DNA of 64,000 bases, from NCBI GenBank assembly GCA_036023115.1, contig JAYKKT010000059.1, positions 9,882,501 to 9,946,500 of the forward strand, written 5' to 3'. The DNA comes from Brasenia schreberi (taxonomy: Eukaryota > Streptophyta > Magnoliopsida > Nymphaeales > Cabombaceae). Below, in pieces: positions 38,782-55,031 of the stretch (the first letter of the stretch is position 1; each line of letters opens with the position of its first letter). The translations under genes and the position numbers were made by a program. The notes beneath the pieces were generated by a model that saw nothing but the letters and a program-made list of their open reading frames with translations, was not told the DNA's origin and did no database searches.

Positions 38782-38814
38782 TACAACAACAACTAAGCCT
38801 TTTCACATACTAGA
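38782..38814 (-). mobile_element. RTE LINE, 3'-end-only copy
   Basis: ACAACAACAACTAAGCCTTT then TCACATACTAGA: the reverse complement of the LINE end and tail. Confidence 0.7.
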
Positions 38815-39316
38815 TATGAATCTTACAAAGAACGTACATGACTTGAAATAAGATGACATGGAACTTGTTGCGTACCCGAACTTGATGTAACTGAGCTAAC
38901 CCTCTGGGTGCCGGTAAGCTGAGTGTTAGAATGAGTGTACGCATTCAGATAAGAATTAAGAGTTGTATGCAAAACATGGAGCCGTGGGGAGGAGCGAAGC
39001 ACAGTAATGTGTATCAACAGCTACCATTACAAAGATGAAGAGAAATATATCAAGCATATTAAAAGGAAATGTCCTCTAGATCAGCTGGCTGCATACTAAA
39101 ATGTTAAATTTGAGTTTCAAAATAGCTGATTCATTTAGCATAATTTAACTATGGTCTCAACAACGACCATCAACTCATTACCACCCCCACACAATCCAAG
39201 ATACTCCCCCCTCATCACTCGTATACGATCCCTCTTATGGGATCTACAAACAGTCACCATACTATGGCTTCAAAATACGACCACAATCTTTTTGTTCCAT
39301 ATGGGAGCCTAAACAG

Positions 39317-39592
39317 GATAAAATGAGAGAACATCGTTTAAGATGGTTTGGACATATAGAAAGAAGATCAAAAGAAGAACCTGTAAGAAGGTTAGAAAAA
39401 CTAAATTTGGAAAGTATTAAAAGAGGTAGAGGACGACCACAAAAGTGTTGGAAAGAAACAATAAAGAATGATCTAACTTATTGTGAGTTAACTGCTAACA
39501 TGGCACACGATAGAGATCTGTGGAAACAAAGAATCCATGTAGCCGACCCCGTCTAGTATGGGAAAAGGCTTAGTTGTTGTTGTTGTTGTTTG
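39317..39592 (+). mobile_element. Young 5'-truncated RTE LINE with perfect 17-bp duplication
   Basis: Starts GATAAAATGAGAGAACATCG and stays in frame to the LINE end with very few differences from the 16-19 kb copy, then a TTG tail. Flanked by identical TATGGGAGCCTAAACAG at 39300-39316 and 39593-39609. The exact duplication and open frame suggest a recent insertion. Confidence 0.93.
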
Positions 39593-39982
39593 TATGGGAG
39601 CCTAAACAGACCATTCCTTATGTCTTTGGGTTACCACCCCTCTGGGTTTGTATAGGCACAATTCCGAAGACACCCGCAGGATGTCTTCTCATTCTATATA
39701 GTTTTTTGTTTAATCTCGGTTGTACTTGTTACCCTTAAACGAAAAGAAAAAAAAAAGACCATCACCAAACTGCCTTTGAAGCTTTCAACCTATGACCTTA
39801 GATCAGACCCACAGCTCTCATCAAGAGAAATAAAGGCACCATTGTCCTATGCAGTGACATAACTCTCTCTCTCTCTCCACATATAGAGTTAGATCTTTGT
39901 GTGTGTCTGTATGCATGTATTTATGTATAATGTGTATGTATGTCCATGGTTAACAATCCCATATGTATATCAATGGGATACC

Positions 39983-41543
39983 TCTTTTTTCTAAGGTTCT
40001 CCAAAGAACCTCCCTCGGTATCCTATCATAAGTTCTTTCTATATTAATAAATATCATATGAAGGTCTTTCTTTGTTGACGTCTCAAAAGGTGAATCGCTT
40101 CAACATTAGATATGCCTGACATGAATCCATATTGGTTCTTCATTATACTCGATACTTGTCTTAACCTACGTTCGATAATTCTTTCCCATAATTTCATATT
40201 ATGTCTCATTAACTTGATACCCCAATAATTCGCACAATTCTGAATGTCTCCCTTGTTCTTATATATGGGTATAAGTGTACTCACTCTCCATTCCTCGAGT
40301 ATCTTTTGGTTTCTCCACATTTCATTAAATAGTCTTGTGAGCGAAGTCATTCCTGTTTCTCCTAGAATTTTTCAAACTTCTATAGGAATATTGTCTGGTC
40401 CTACCGATTTACCACCCTTCATATGTTTAAGAGCCTCTTTGACTTCATCCTTTTGAATACATCTAGAAATTGTGGTTTATATACTTTTCTGATATGGCTA
40501 ACTCTCCTAAGTTAATACTAATATCTTTATTTTCATTAAAAATCTTATAAAAATAGTTTTTTCATCTATTTCTTATATCATCATTTGCTACTAGAATTTT
40601 CTCATCCTCATCTTTGATGTATCTAACAGAATTAAGATCTTCAATTTTCTTATCTGTAGCCCTAGCTATCCTAAAAATATCTCTTTCACCCTTTTTGAGT
40701 TGAGTTTTTTATATAAATCCTCCCAAATTTTAGTTTTTGCTTCACTGACGGCTTTTTTTCCTTCCTTATAAGCCTCTAAAGTTTCACTAGTTTTCTTAGC
40801 ATAATGTAATTTGTAACATGCCCTCTTTGCCTTGATTTTATTTTGCACTTCACTCTACTACCAAGCTTCTTTTTGTGCCGGTACACCTCCTTTAGATTCA
40901 CCTAATACATCTTTCGCTACTTTCCTAATATGTATGGCCATATTGTTTCACATATCAAAAGGTGTACCAACATAATTCCAAGCATCTCCTTGAAGGACTT
41001 TTTGTTGAAATATAACTTCTTTCTCGCTTTTGAGGTTCCACTATTTAGTCCTAATAACTCAATGCACTCTTTTCTTCTTTGTCCATTTTTTTACTTAAAT
41101 CCATAACTAAAAGTTGATGTTGGGTGGTTAATCTTTCTCTTGGAATTACCTTGTAATCTTTACAACACACTCTATCTTTTTTCTACAAATAAAATAATCA
41201 ATTTGTGTTTGTGATAAGCCACTCTTATAGGTAATTAAATGTTCATCTCATTTTTTGAAGATTGTATTGACTATAAAAAGATCAAATGTCATAGCAACAT
41301 TTAAATCTCCCTACCTTCCTCATTTATATCCCCAAAACCAAAGTTTTCATGAATATCTTGATATCCTAATACCTCTTTACCAACATGTTTATTTAAACAA
41401 ATAATTTCCTTTTGTGGAATTCTTTGAATCACCTTATCTAACTCTTCCCCAAAAGTCGTCTTTATACTATCTTCTAGTCCTAATTGGGGTGCGTAAGCAC
41501 AAACTATATTCAAAACCTCTGCTCCTAACACTAATTTCAACAT
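39983..41543 (-). mobile_element. RTE LINE internal fragment
   Basis: Minus strand from late endonuclease (41543: LKLVLGAEVLNIVCAYAPQL, HVGKEVLGYQDIHENFGFGD) to the RT domain (40350-40054: IPIYKNKGDIQNCANYWGIK), ending at the codons for VPREVLWRT near 39990. The 3' end and TTG tail are missing, which is unusual for target-primed insertion and suggests a later deletion. CATATGTAT occurs just outside both ends (39960, 41541), perhaps by chance. Confidence 0.88.
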
Positions 41544-41559
41544 ATGTATCCATATGCAA

Positions 41560-45491
<3,932 letters not shown>

Positions 45492-46054
45492 CTTTCTGTG
45501 TGTGCTGGAGGCCAAAAGAACAACAGAAGCTTGGTCTTATTCGGCACAAGTTTCGTTCTTTTTTCTGTTTCCTTTGAAGCAAACTCGACTTTGTGGTTCC
45601 TGTTTCATTTACGAATATATATAATCTCTACTTTGTTGTTTCTCTTTAACTTTTGGATCTCTCTCTCTCTCATACACACAACACACATACAAAGACACGT
45701 ACATGCACACAGTCAAATTGACCAGCCACGATACGACCAGTTTCGTCAGGGCCTAGCTGCCTAGAACTCCATGCCGCCTTGGACCTCCAGATGCAAATAA
45801 CGAGTTTGGGCTGTCCTTTTTTGCATGAAGGTGATTGTGAAAGGATGCTGACATGCTTTGCGAACAATGTTACCGTCTTCTTCTTCTTCTTTTAAAATCT
45901 CAATTTGGAATTCTACAGCCTTTACATCTCAGAATTGATTACAGCCGTTATGTCTGCCTCATCGCTGCTTAACAGGGTCCAATTTCAGACAAGTCGTCAT
46001 GTGAAAGTGTTGCAGTTATATTGTTCATACCCAATTTTGCCGTTCTGTTTTGCT

Positions 46055-46560
46055 TCATGGTACCACCAATGTTATCTTCGCCTGCCGGGGTACTAGATAA
46101 TCATCCGGCAGTGAGGACGTCTGAGCATTAGCTAAACGCTTGACTATATTGAGGTTATCCGTCTTCACCTCCACTGGTTCCATCTTTTCTCCCACATGAG
46201 CTGGATTCCTTTTAGAACTCCTCAATTCAGCTCTCAAAGACGAAAGAAATCGAGCTGAAGAGGAAGTCCTAACCATTTGCCTGAATCATCCATGCAACTC
46301 CCCTGCTGCTGCTGCTAAGGGGATGTTATGTGATGCCATGCCGTCTATATTGAGCGCTGTCCGGCCCATGGTCGGCAGCGCCCACTTTTTCTGCCCTTGT
46401 CGGTCTTCTCAGGTGCACCTTGCGGCCTACCAAAAGCCTTCAGGCACGAATTTACTGCACTGAGAATGATACGAGGTTTGGATTTGAATGTTATTCGTTC
46501 CCTCTCAAACAACCACCTGTTTCGCCAGTGCCAAACATACCAACACAAGTAATCATGCAC
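46055..46560 (-). mobile_element. Retroelement remnant with RNase H-like domain
   Basis: The minus strand reads CWYVWHWRNRWLFERERITF (the WxWRNRxxF text found after the reverse transcriptase in plant L1-type LINEs) and then, after a gap, ELRS..., VEVKTDNLNIVKRLANAQ, like the E-x-D-xx-xV strand of an RNase H. Frames are broken. The family assignment (L1 LINE or a host gene derived from one) is uncertain. Confidence 0.5.
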
Positions 46561-47431
46561 CAGTGCCCATTGCGCATACCATCCTTATGCTGCTCAAAAT
46601 CATTGGGCTCGCGGTTGTAACCATCTGTCTTGGCCTGGCCTTTCTGTTATCTAGGTCATGTTATCATGTTATCAGAGGCGAGCCTATTTGCGGTGTAATG
46701 CATTTCTTTGATTTCAAGGTTGAGAACCAGGCTGATTAACAAGGGGCCTTGGTCTTTCTTGGGTGGAAGGTGAATTCTTTATCAAATCGGACCTAAAGGT
46801 GCGCCTTTAGTGGGGAAGTTTCTCAAGGTTGAGCCTTGCTGATTGACAAGGCACCCCGGATGGATGAAAGAAGGTGATGACCACTTCATCAAAAACGAAA
46901 GATAGGGGTGATGAGAGATAAGGTATTTAATTGAAGTTGTTTCAGGGCGAAAGAGGTCGTTCGAGTGGGTTCATGCTACAATCCTTTGTTAGAGGTTGCC
47001 AATTTGGACTTACACTGGAGGGCTGAACCAGACCCGATTTGGCCACAAAACCGGCTTGTTCAGCCTATCTTGGAACGAAACTGGAACTAGCAGTTCCAAA
47101 TTGTATTTTGGTTCTGATTCAAAAATCCCACCTCTATTTCATGGATTTTTTAAAGAAACTAGAACCAAATAAACCAGATCTAGAACGTGAAAGGGCATGG
47201 TTTGTTTCTGGTTCCAGGTTCTACAAAACTGGCCAGGTCTAACCTTAATGTAAGAACTTCTCTTAAACCAGAATTAGCTCAGGATGTTATATTACTTGGT
47301 GAAACTTACCTTCGCCGAGGTTGAAACAACCCAACCTGCATTTCTAGGACGAACCTTTTCACTAGTGCTGGCAGATGAGCCAAATCAGGGGAGCTAAGGC
47401 TGTTCATTCTCATGCCACTTATGTAAGGTTG

Positions 47432-47460
<29 letters not shown>
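47432..47460. repeat. (CA)n microsatellite
   Basis: An uninterrupted CA run of about 28 bp. Confidence 0.95.
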
Positions 47461-47463
<3 letters not shown>

Positions 47464-48061
47464 CTATACAACCTTATCTATATTGCAAGGTCGACCTGTT
47501 TGTCTCACAAATTACAAGAGATAAGCTGAGTGCAAGCTTAATGCAAGCCAGGATAAGCCAACCAGCAGCTCATCTGACTTTGCAGCCCTACATTCTACAA
47601 TAGTGATGTTTCGTAGTCCGCTTGTGGGGACTGGGTGGCAGGAATGGGTGTTGAACCACTGACTGCTCATCTAGCTGCGTGCTGTATTTCTGTTAAAGGA
47701 CCTAAGGTATACATGTTGCACGTCTTTAAGTTCGGCCAGTACTTCGGAGCTACTAGATACTCGAGATAAGAGCACCCGATGGGAAGTCGGCAATGGAAAG
47801 AGAACTAAAATTTTGGGAAGATAATTGGACAAGAGCGGGTGCTTCGGACGCTTAGCGTGTGAAGGAGTTAAGCGCAGAGGAGCTAAACAATGTAGTTCTA
47901 AGTATGTTGATCAGAATGGGTATTGGAAGTTAGATGCACTAAGAGAGTTATTAGACAGGAAATCATATTGTGAAATATCACCCCCATGAGGATGATGGTG
48001 ATCACAGGAGAGTGTGGAGAAAATCTGAGTCGGGTGTGTTTTATGATGACTAGACGCTATC

Positions 48062-48450
48062 GTTTTCTGAATGGAGCCCAGAATGGCCTAGGAGGCGGGG
48101 AAGAATACAGCTTTTGCTGTGGTATGCGATACATGACGGACTCCTCACAAGCTTCAGGTGCAGCAGAGTGTGATGGAGATGAGCATGTGCCAGGTTTGTG
48201 GAGTATATATATATATATATATATACTCAATCCTAGCAATGCTGTTCGATGTTGTTTGCTGAATGGAACTCAAAATGGCCTAGGAGGCCATGTGTGACAG
48301 CTGATCTGGAAATGGAGGGACTGGGAATAATGCAGCTTTTCCTGTGGCATGCGACACATGACACTCTTCACAATCTTGAGGTGCAGCACACAATGTGATT
48401 GGCAAGTGTCAGGTTTGTGGAGTTTATATATATACATATATACATACATA
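48062..48450. repeat. Imperfect ~190-bp tandem duplication split by (TA)n
   Basis: The two units share CTGAATGGARCYCARAATGG, CCTAGGAGGC, CATGCGAYACATGAC-like and GTCAGGTTTGTGGAGT blocks; each ends in a TA tract (48204-48226 and 48425-48465). Confidence 0.75.
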
Positions 48451-48462
48451 CATATTTATATA

Positions 48463-48697
48463 TGTGTTCAATCCAATCGATGCTTAAATCTACAAATATC
48501 TCTATCATTCAATCGGTATGATCAATAGTAAACATTTGAATCTAAATAGTGGATTGTATTGTTATTTATTAAATGTGAATACATAAAATACAAACAACAC
48601 AATGCTTTTTACATTCAAATCTCCATCGTTAATCACATTCATCAAACAATGTTAATATTTGAGAAGATTTAAACATAGATGAGGATTGAGCATGGAC
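48463..48697. mobile_element. Foldback MITE between TA/CT microsatellites
   Basis: Left TGTTCAATCCAATCGATGCT ... TTAAATCT is inverted as GATTTAAACATAGATGAGGA ... TTGAGCATGGA. Flanked by TA-rich tracts on both sides. Confidence 0.6.
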
Positions 48698-49489
48698 CTC
48701 TCTCTCTATATATATGAAATTCAGATTTAGTGTACAATAGATGAGTGGTACCCCAGTGTACCTAAGTTAATATATATAGAGAGAGATAAAGAGAGAGCCT
48801 AGATAGCCTCCCATGCTAGACATTCCTTAATTATTACCACTGTATGTGCGATCAATCCAGCAGTGGTATCAAGGCACCCATTTCATGTCACATTTAATGT
48901 ACTCATGTCAATTAAATAGCATTGATCCTTGTATCGATGTTAACAAGCGACTCAATCTATATCGTTTGTGTGATCACACAAACAATACAAATAATTTAAT
49001 AGAGTTTGGCACAGGAGAGTGTCTAGCAACTCTCAGTTTATATATATAAAGAGAGAGAGATGGGTAAAAAAATAAGTGTATCTTTTATGGGTTCTAATGT
49101 GGAAACACATGTTGGGGTTCATTGGGGATCCCAACATTGCTTTTTCTCATATATGTGTGTGTGCATGTGCGTATATGTGAATACTTGTGGCTATTTGAGC
49201 AAGTGAGCTAGCGGCATCTCTTTTGATTTCATGACCAAGCTTTTTCTCCATACTCCATATCCATAAACACATCTGCAATGAAGCTTAATCTAGTTGCCGC
49301 ACAATAATAATCATCCTATTCCACATGAGAATGTTGGAGTAAAATTCTTCTAGATGGTGCGATATATCAAATTTAACAACTTGAAAAGAAGGTTGGGATA
49401 GCGCTATTCTTCGATGCGTGATAAATACTAACCTTTAGGTTTATTTCTTGTCACTATTTAATTTATTTATATATTTGTGATTTGTATAG

Positions 49490-51965
49490 CTGACCAACAA
49501 TAGGAGGAAAAAGGTATTTTGTAACTTTTATTAATGATTGCACTAGATTTTGCTATGTATATTTGATGTATGCAAAGGATGAAGTTTTGAAAAGTTTAAG
49601 ATTTTCAAAACTCTAGTGAACTTCAACATGAAAATTTTATTAAGTATTTGAGAACTAAGAGGGGAGGATAATACTATAATCATAATTATTTTGAGTGTAC
49701 GAGAATCATACATCAAACTACGGTTCCTTATTCTCTACAACAAAAGTTAGAAAAAATGATGAATTCTATGTTATCATATTATGGTTTATCGAATGGTTAT
49801 TAGAGTAAAGCATTATTATCTGTTTTTTATTTTAAATAGAGTTTCAAATAAGAGGAATTGAATTATCCCATATATACTCTAAAATAAAAGAAATCATAAC
49901 CTAAACTTTCTTAAAGTTCGGGGTTGTAGGGCTATTATCAAAGATTCCTTAATCAAAAAGGAAGAAATTGAGTGAGAGAGAATTGAAAGTATCTTCTTGA
50001 GATATGTTGAAAATAGCAAAGCATATAGATTAGCAGTAAGTGAATCCGGTGACTACGTACTACATTAATATAGTAATTGAGTCGAGGATGCAATTTTCAA
50101 GAAGATAGGTTTAACTTTATTCAGTATGCCAGAAAACTGATGTTCATTTTAATAGAGGTAGACATGATCCAAAAAGAATAATGTATCAAATAAAGAGACA
50201 TTAGAAAGTTTTGAGCACTAGAAGAAGTAAAAGAGTTAGAAAGATAAAAATTTATGGACTGGATTTCTTTTATGTTTTCTAGTTAAAGGAACAAATTTCT
50301 ATAAAGTTATGCACCAACATGCTATAATGTGAAGAAAGTGATCCCAATAACATTTAAAGAGGCTGATGAAATCTCGAGATGCAACATTACGGAAAGAAAG
50401 CAATACAAGATGAAAAGGACTCGATAATGGGGATATCTCCTTCCCTGGTTCCAAACTTTATTGATTGTAAGTGGGTTTTCAAAAAGAAAATGAAAGTAGA
50501 TGGAACCAACGATAAAATTTAAGGCAAGACTAGTTGGTAAGGGGTTTACACAAAAAAGAAGAGTTAGTTAATTTGATACGTATGCATTTGTAGCAAAAAA
50601 TTGCTACAATTAGAGTGCTAGCACGACACTTGCTTCCATCATATGAGGTTTGTCATTCATCAAATGAATGTTAGAAACACCATTCCCTAAATAGAGTTAG
50701 ATGAGGAGGTGTATATGAAGCAACTGCTAAGGATTTGTAGATTCCCAATCCAAAGAAAAATAAATTTTGAAAAATAGTTAAGTGCTTAACGTACGAATAT
50801 AAGCAAGCCCACTAGTAATGACATAAAAAATTGATAAAAGTTGTAATTGCTAATGGATACAAAATAAATGAATCGACAAATGTGTATACATTAAATTCCA
50901 TAATGGAAAAAGAGACGTGATTTGTTTATATATATATATATATATGATATGCTAATCTTTGGCACTTAATTTAGATGAAGTAGAAAACACTAAAGGGTAT
51001 TATTATTATAGTAATTTTGACATAAAAAGATATGGGGGTAACAAATGTGATACTAGGGATAAAAATAATTAGAAATGGTAGTGGCTTTAGGACTATCCAC
51101 AATGTCCATTACATAGAAAATATATTAAAGAAATTTGATCAATTTGATTGTCATCCACCATTGCTACAACTTTTGACTTGAACAATTAATTAGTACCAAA
51201 TAAGTGGATGTTTGGTAGTACAACAAGATTATGCAAAAATAATTAGATGCTTGATGTTTGCTATGACATGTGGACTCGACCAAATATTGCTTATGCTCTT
51301 GGAAGTACTCGACAGGATATTGCTTATCTTTGTTGGAAAATTGACTCGTTATACAAGCAATCTAAGTAAAGACCAGCATGTTGTCCAAAAGATATTAAAA
51401 TACCTAAAAAGAACAATTGATTATAGTTTAATCTATAATGGAAATCCTTTGATTTTAGAAGGATGTTCATATTCCAATTAGGTAAGTTATACAAAAATAC
51501 CGTACTTGACAAAGCGGAGTTTAGTCTTCAACTCTTGGTGGGGGTCTTTGTTTCTTGCAGGGATTTAGAGAAAAAAAACATACTATTAACAGCCGAGATT
51601 CCACCATGAGCTGCGGGTTTATAGCTCTAGTCCACTGACGGAACAAAGGAAAATTTGAGTGGCTTAGAAACTTAGCCGTGAAGTATCAATATGGCCAAAA
51701 TCAATGGCATCAATCACATTAAATTGTGATAGCTGATCAACACTAAAGAGCATATAGCCAAGTGTATAATGGAAAGTCTAGACACATTGAGACTAAGACA
51801 TAGCTATGTAGAAAGATTTGATTACAAATGGAGATAATTTCTATTATTTATATAAGAATGAGAACAAATCTTATAGATCTTTTGATAAAGAAAAGACGAA
51901 AGGATTTAATTGTGAAAAACATTAATAGGGATGGGACTCAAACCCATATCACAAATGATCACCAA
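49490..51965 (+). mobile_element. Ty1/copia retrotransposon pol, decayed (copy 3)
   Basis: Plus strand: integrase core (about 49505: RYFVTFINDCTRFCYVYLMY), integrase end (about 49750, text like MNSMLSYYGLSN), reverse transcriptase (50450-50950: DCKWVFKKKMKVDGT, IELDEEVYMKQ), RNase H (51240-51480: LDVCYDMWTRPNIAYAL with QHVVQKILKYLKRTIDYSL) and the terminal segment (51740-51960: YNGKSRHIETK, LTKRRKDLIVKNINRDG). Numerous stops and shifts. LTRs were not identified; TGGTATCAAGGC at 48863 could be a primer-site relic. Confidence 0.75.
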
Positions 51966-52760
51966 TAGTGGAATCTCGACTCACACTTGAAAAACATCAA
52001 GTCTTGAGTTCAATGAGTAAAAATAATTTATTAGAATTAGATTTAGTACTTACCAATTAAATAAATATCCCAAAGAAAAAGTACTTGCTCCCATAAAACA
52101 AAAGAAAAGGTGGAGCATTGCTCTTAATAAAACTATGGCATATATGCTAAAGTACTTATATGAAAACACTTTTTATAGTCTACTTATATGAGTGTGAAGT
52201 AGGGTCACTTCTTAATATTGAGCTTAACTCTTAAAGTACTCATGAAAAGGGATATTAGGCACAAAGCCTATAAAAATGTATCAATTGAAACATGACATAT
52301 ACTGGCATTAAAATTTTATATGTAAAACATGTACACTTCTTCAAATGGATTGGATAGTTTAAAATTATCTACTATTTAATTTGGATGAGTAAAACTCATA
52401 CTCTTTGACAAATGGACCCTAGCAGTTTCTCTCTTACTCCAGCAGCTAAATGCAGTATATGTCCAAACGAACATAACATATATATGTATATTATGTATAT
52501 ACATATACAAGGAATCCCTTTATTGAATCATTCATAGTTCATATCCATTACGAGGAAAGGTTTCTTTTTGAAAATACAAAGAAAAAGAACTCCCAGGACT
52601 TGTAATGTTTCTTTAGTAGCTTTAAATGAATTATCAAAACTATAAGATTTTCAAAATGATAATTTTTCAAATATATTTTGAAAATTGTGGAGGATTATTG
52701 GGTGATTTTCAAAATACTAAAATATATTTGGTAAAGGTTATGGGTGTAACAATATTATGG

Positions 52761-53195
52761 CATTAATAACCACATACTTAAGTGATAATTGTACTGATTA
52801 GTAGTATATGTAGTGGTTGAAACTCATTAGCATTTTTTAGTCATGTTTTTGTCATTAAGCACCACTTACTTAAGTGATAATTGTGTTCATTAGTAGCACA
52901 TGTTGTGGTTGTAACTTTTAAGTATTTGTAGCCATATTTATGACATTAAGAGCCACTTACTTAAATGATAATTATGCTCATTAGTAACACGTATAGTGGC
53001 TGAAACTCTTCAGTATTTTTCAGTCATATTTTGCCATTAAGACCCACTTACTTGAATGATAATTGTACTCATTAGTAGCACATGAAGTGGTTGTAATTCT
53101 TGAGTATTAAGCATACAAATTATGGTATTAAGAGACCTTTTTGAGTGATAATTATACTCATTAGTAGCATATCATGAGTTACATCTTCACCATGC
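52761..53195. repeat. 91-bp tandem repeat, about five copies
   Basis: Units start at CATTAATAACCACATACTTA (52761) and at 52853, 52944, 53035 and 53126, a spacing of 91-92 bp. Each has TTAAGTGATAATT and ATTAGTAGCACATG with point changes. A TATATATAG element (53200-53210) and a CT-rich segment follow, so it may be the U3 of an LTR; this is a guess. Confidence 0.85.
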
Positions 53196-53794
53196 CTATA
53201 TATAGTGGTATTGTGAACAAGATTCATCCAACTTTTCTCTCATTGTGAGTCCTTTCATTTTAAGGGTGCTTGTAAGTCCAATTATAGTGCTAATTGGGTT
53301 CACAACTCATCTTTATCGGATTGTCTACGACTCGGTTGCATTTGTGTAAGACCAACCGAGAGTCTTCATTGTATGTTGAAGGTGTTTATGCTCGGTCAAT
53401 TGCATTAGATTTTTTATACCAGATAAGGTGAGAAGCATACCATACCATTAAGAATTCATGCTTAAGAGTAACAATAAGATCACATATGTTCGCTCAAGAA
53501 TCAATCCTTAGATACACAAGCATACTAATGGCACTTTCTCCTAAACCAAATTTCAGCTTTAACAAAAAAGGAACACAAGCCAAACTTGTTGAATCTCGCT
53601 ACCTATAACTCCAAAATCAATGAATTCAACTCTTCAATCAACAGGACAACCTCATGCACGAAATTCAAAGACCAACAGCAATCAACAAAGGGGAGGAAAA
53701 TTTGGATCAGATCAACACGATTGAATCGTCATGAAACACCACCCACCCACAGAAAATTGGCAAAAGGGAGGAGCTAAGGGGAATTGAAACGTAC

Positions 53795-54303
53795 TGATAG
53801 CATATCAGCGGTTGTAGGGCTAGTGCAGCTGACACACTCACAAGGAACCCAGAAGAGATCGCTACCCATATCCAACGCCATCAGAAACTTCACCGGTGGT
53901 GTCCCTACCTCTACCACCATGTAATGCATGCTCCAACCTATCAAAAGCCAGAGATATACGAATCAGAAAACCCTTAAATTCAGAAAAAGCTTGAGAAAAG
54001 AAGAGAAGAGAAAGAACACGTACAACCCCAACGAAGTGAGATAGATGCTCATGTTCCCATGAGCCAGTCGGTGGGCTGCTCACGATGAAATTCTAACCTT
54101 GGAGGGCTCTATCATGGTGGAAGAGCGTTGCATAGTAGTCGACACTCTCGGGCTGCGGCCAATTGTCGGCAAAGACATCGGTGGTGGTTCGCACCCATTG
54201 GCGGACGTGATAACTTGTGATGGAGCTCAAACGAGAATGTCCGGCCATCGGACTGCTGGACAATAGAAAGAAACACGAGAACGATGATGGGGACCGTCAC
54301 CAT
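53795..54303 (-). pseudogene. Pepsin-like (A1) aspartic protease fragment, exons 1-2 only
   Basis: Minus strand. Exon 1 (54303-54098): start ATG, hydrophobic signal peptide (VTVPIIVLVFLSIV), then TFSFELHHKLS, the usual post-signal segment of plant aspartyl protease family protein 1 (APF1-like). A 1- or 2-base shift follows, after which the frame reads VRQW...NWPQPESVDYYATLFHHDR to a GT donor. Exon 2 (53937-53795) joins in matching phase after an acceptor and reads MHYMVVEVGTPPVKF, then ALDMGSDLFWVPCEC, ending at GTACGT. Family knowledge: DTGSDLFWVPC carries the first catalytic Asp; here Thr is Met, consistent with an ACG-to-ATG (CpG) change, which should harm activity. The second catalytic Asp lobe and later exons are not visible down to 53.5 kb. 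The start codon abuts the glycosyltransferase fragment on the other strand. A secreted or vacuolar protease was the ancestor; this copy is dead. Confidence 0.75.
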
Positions 54304-55031
54304 TGTTGGTTAACACCTTTCAAGAGCTGCAAACCGGAGCCATCCGTGAGTTAACCCAAGATTTCAACATGCAACCCAACTCGATATACCCGGTTGGGCC
54401 CTCGTTGGGTCTTGGATCCAGAACCAAAGAGCCTGACCATGAATGCATCAAGTGGCTTGATCGACAACCAGAGTCGTCGGTGGTGTTCATGTGCTTCGGC
54501 AGTGCCGGTTCATTCCCGGCTGACCAAATCGGTGAGATAGCCCGTGGGCTCGAGTTGAGTGGACTTGTGGTCGGTTCGAGTCAGAACGAGAGGGACCACG
54601 AGCTATGCAGAGCCCACGGATGCAGACCTGGATGAGGTGCTGTCGGTCGGGTTTGCAGAGCGTACGAGTGAGCGGGGGTTGGTATGGTCCAAATGGGTTC
54701 CCTAGATCCAGATTCTCTCACACCCTGTAGTGGGTGGGTTCGTGCAGTGCCCATGATCGCCTGACCACCGTACGCTGAGCAGAAAATGAATGCAGTAGAA
54801 TTGGTGAAGGATTTGGGTCTGGGTCTTGGTCTTGGTCTAGGCGAGGAGGGTGAGGGCGTTGGTGGGGGCCTGGTGAGTGAGAAGGAGATCAACAGGGTGA
54901 TAAGTAGCTTGATCTTAGGTGACGAAGGTAAGAAGGTGAGAGAGAAGATGAAAATGAGAAAGGCCGCGAGGGAAGCCATGGAAGAAGGGGGCTCATCGTA
55001 CACCACACTGGCTTCTTTGGTTCAGGAATAG
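54304..55031 (+). pseudogene. UDP-glycosyltransferase (family 1) 3' fragment, broken
   Basis: Plant UGTs move a sugar from UDP-sugar to small molecules in the cytosol. Homology begins abruptly at LVNTFQELQTGAIRELT, about mid-protein, continues through IYPVGPSLG, CIKWLDRQPESSVVFMCFGS and DQIGEIARGLELSG, then shifts frame near 54555 to LWSVR...EPTDADLDEVL...ERGLVWSKWVP. Defects: TAG at 54703-54705 where the family has the Gln of WVPQ; a deletion near 54740-54745 removing the HCGWNS core of the PSPG donor-sugar box; TGA at 54762-54764 where the family has Trp. Frame resumes as YAEQKMNAVELVKDLGLGLG and ends normally at EGGSSYTTLASLVQE. It resembles UGT71/UGT72/UGT88-type enzymes; I cannot choose. 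It cannot bind UDP-sugar. The N-terminal acceptor half is absent and replaced by the divergent protease fragment. Confidence 0.85.
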
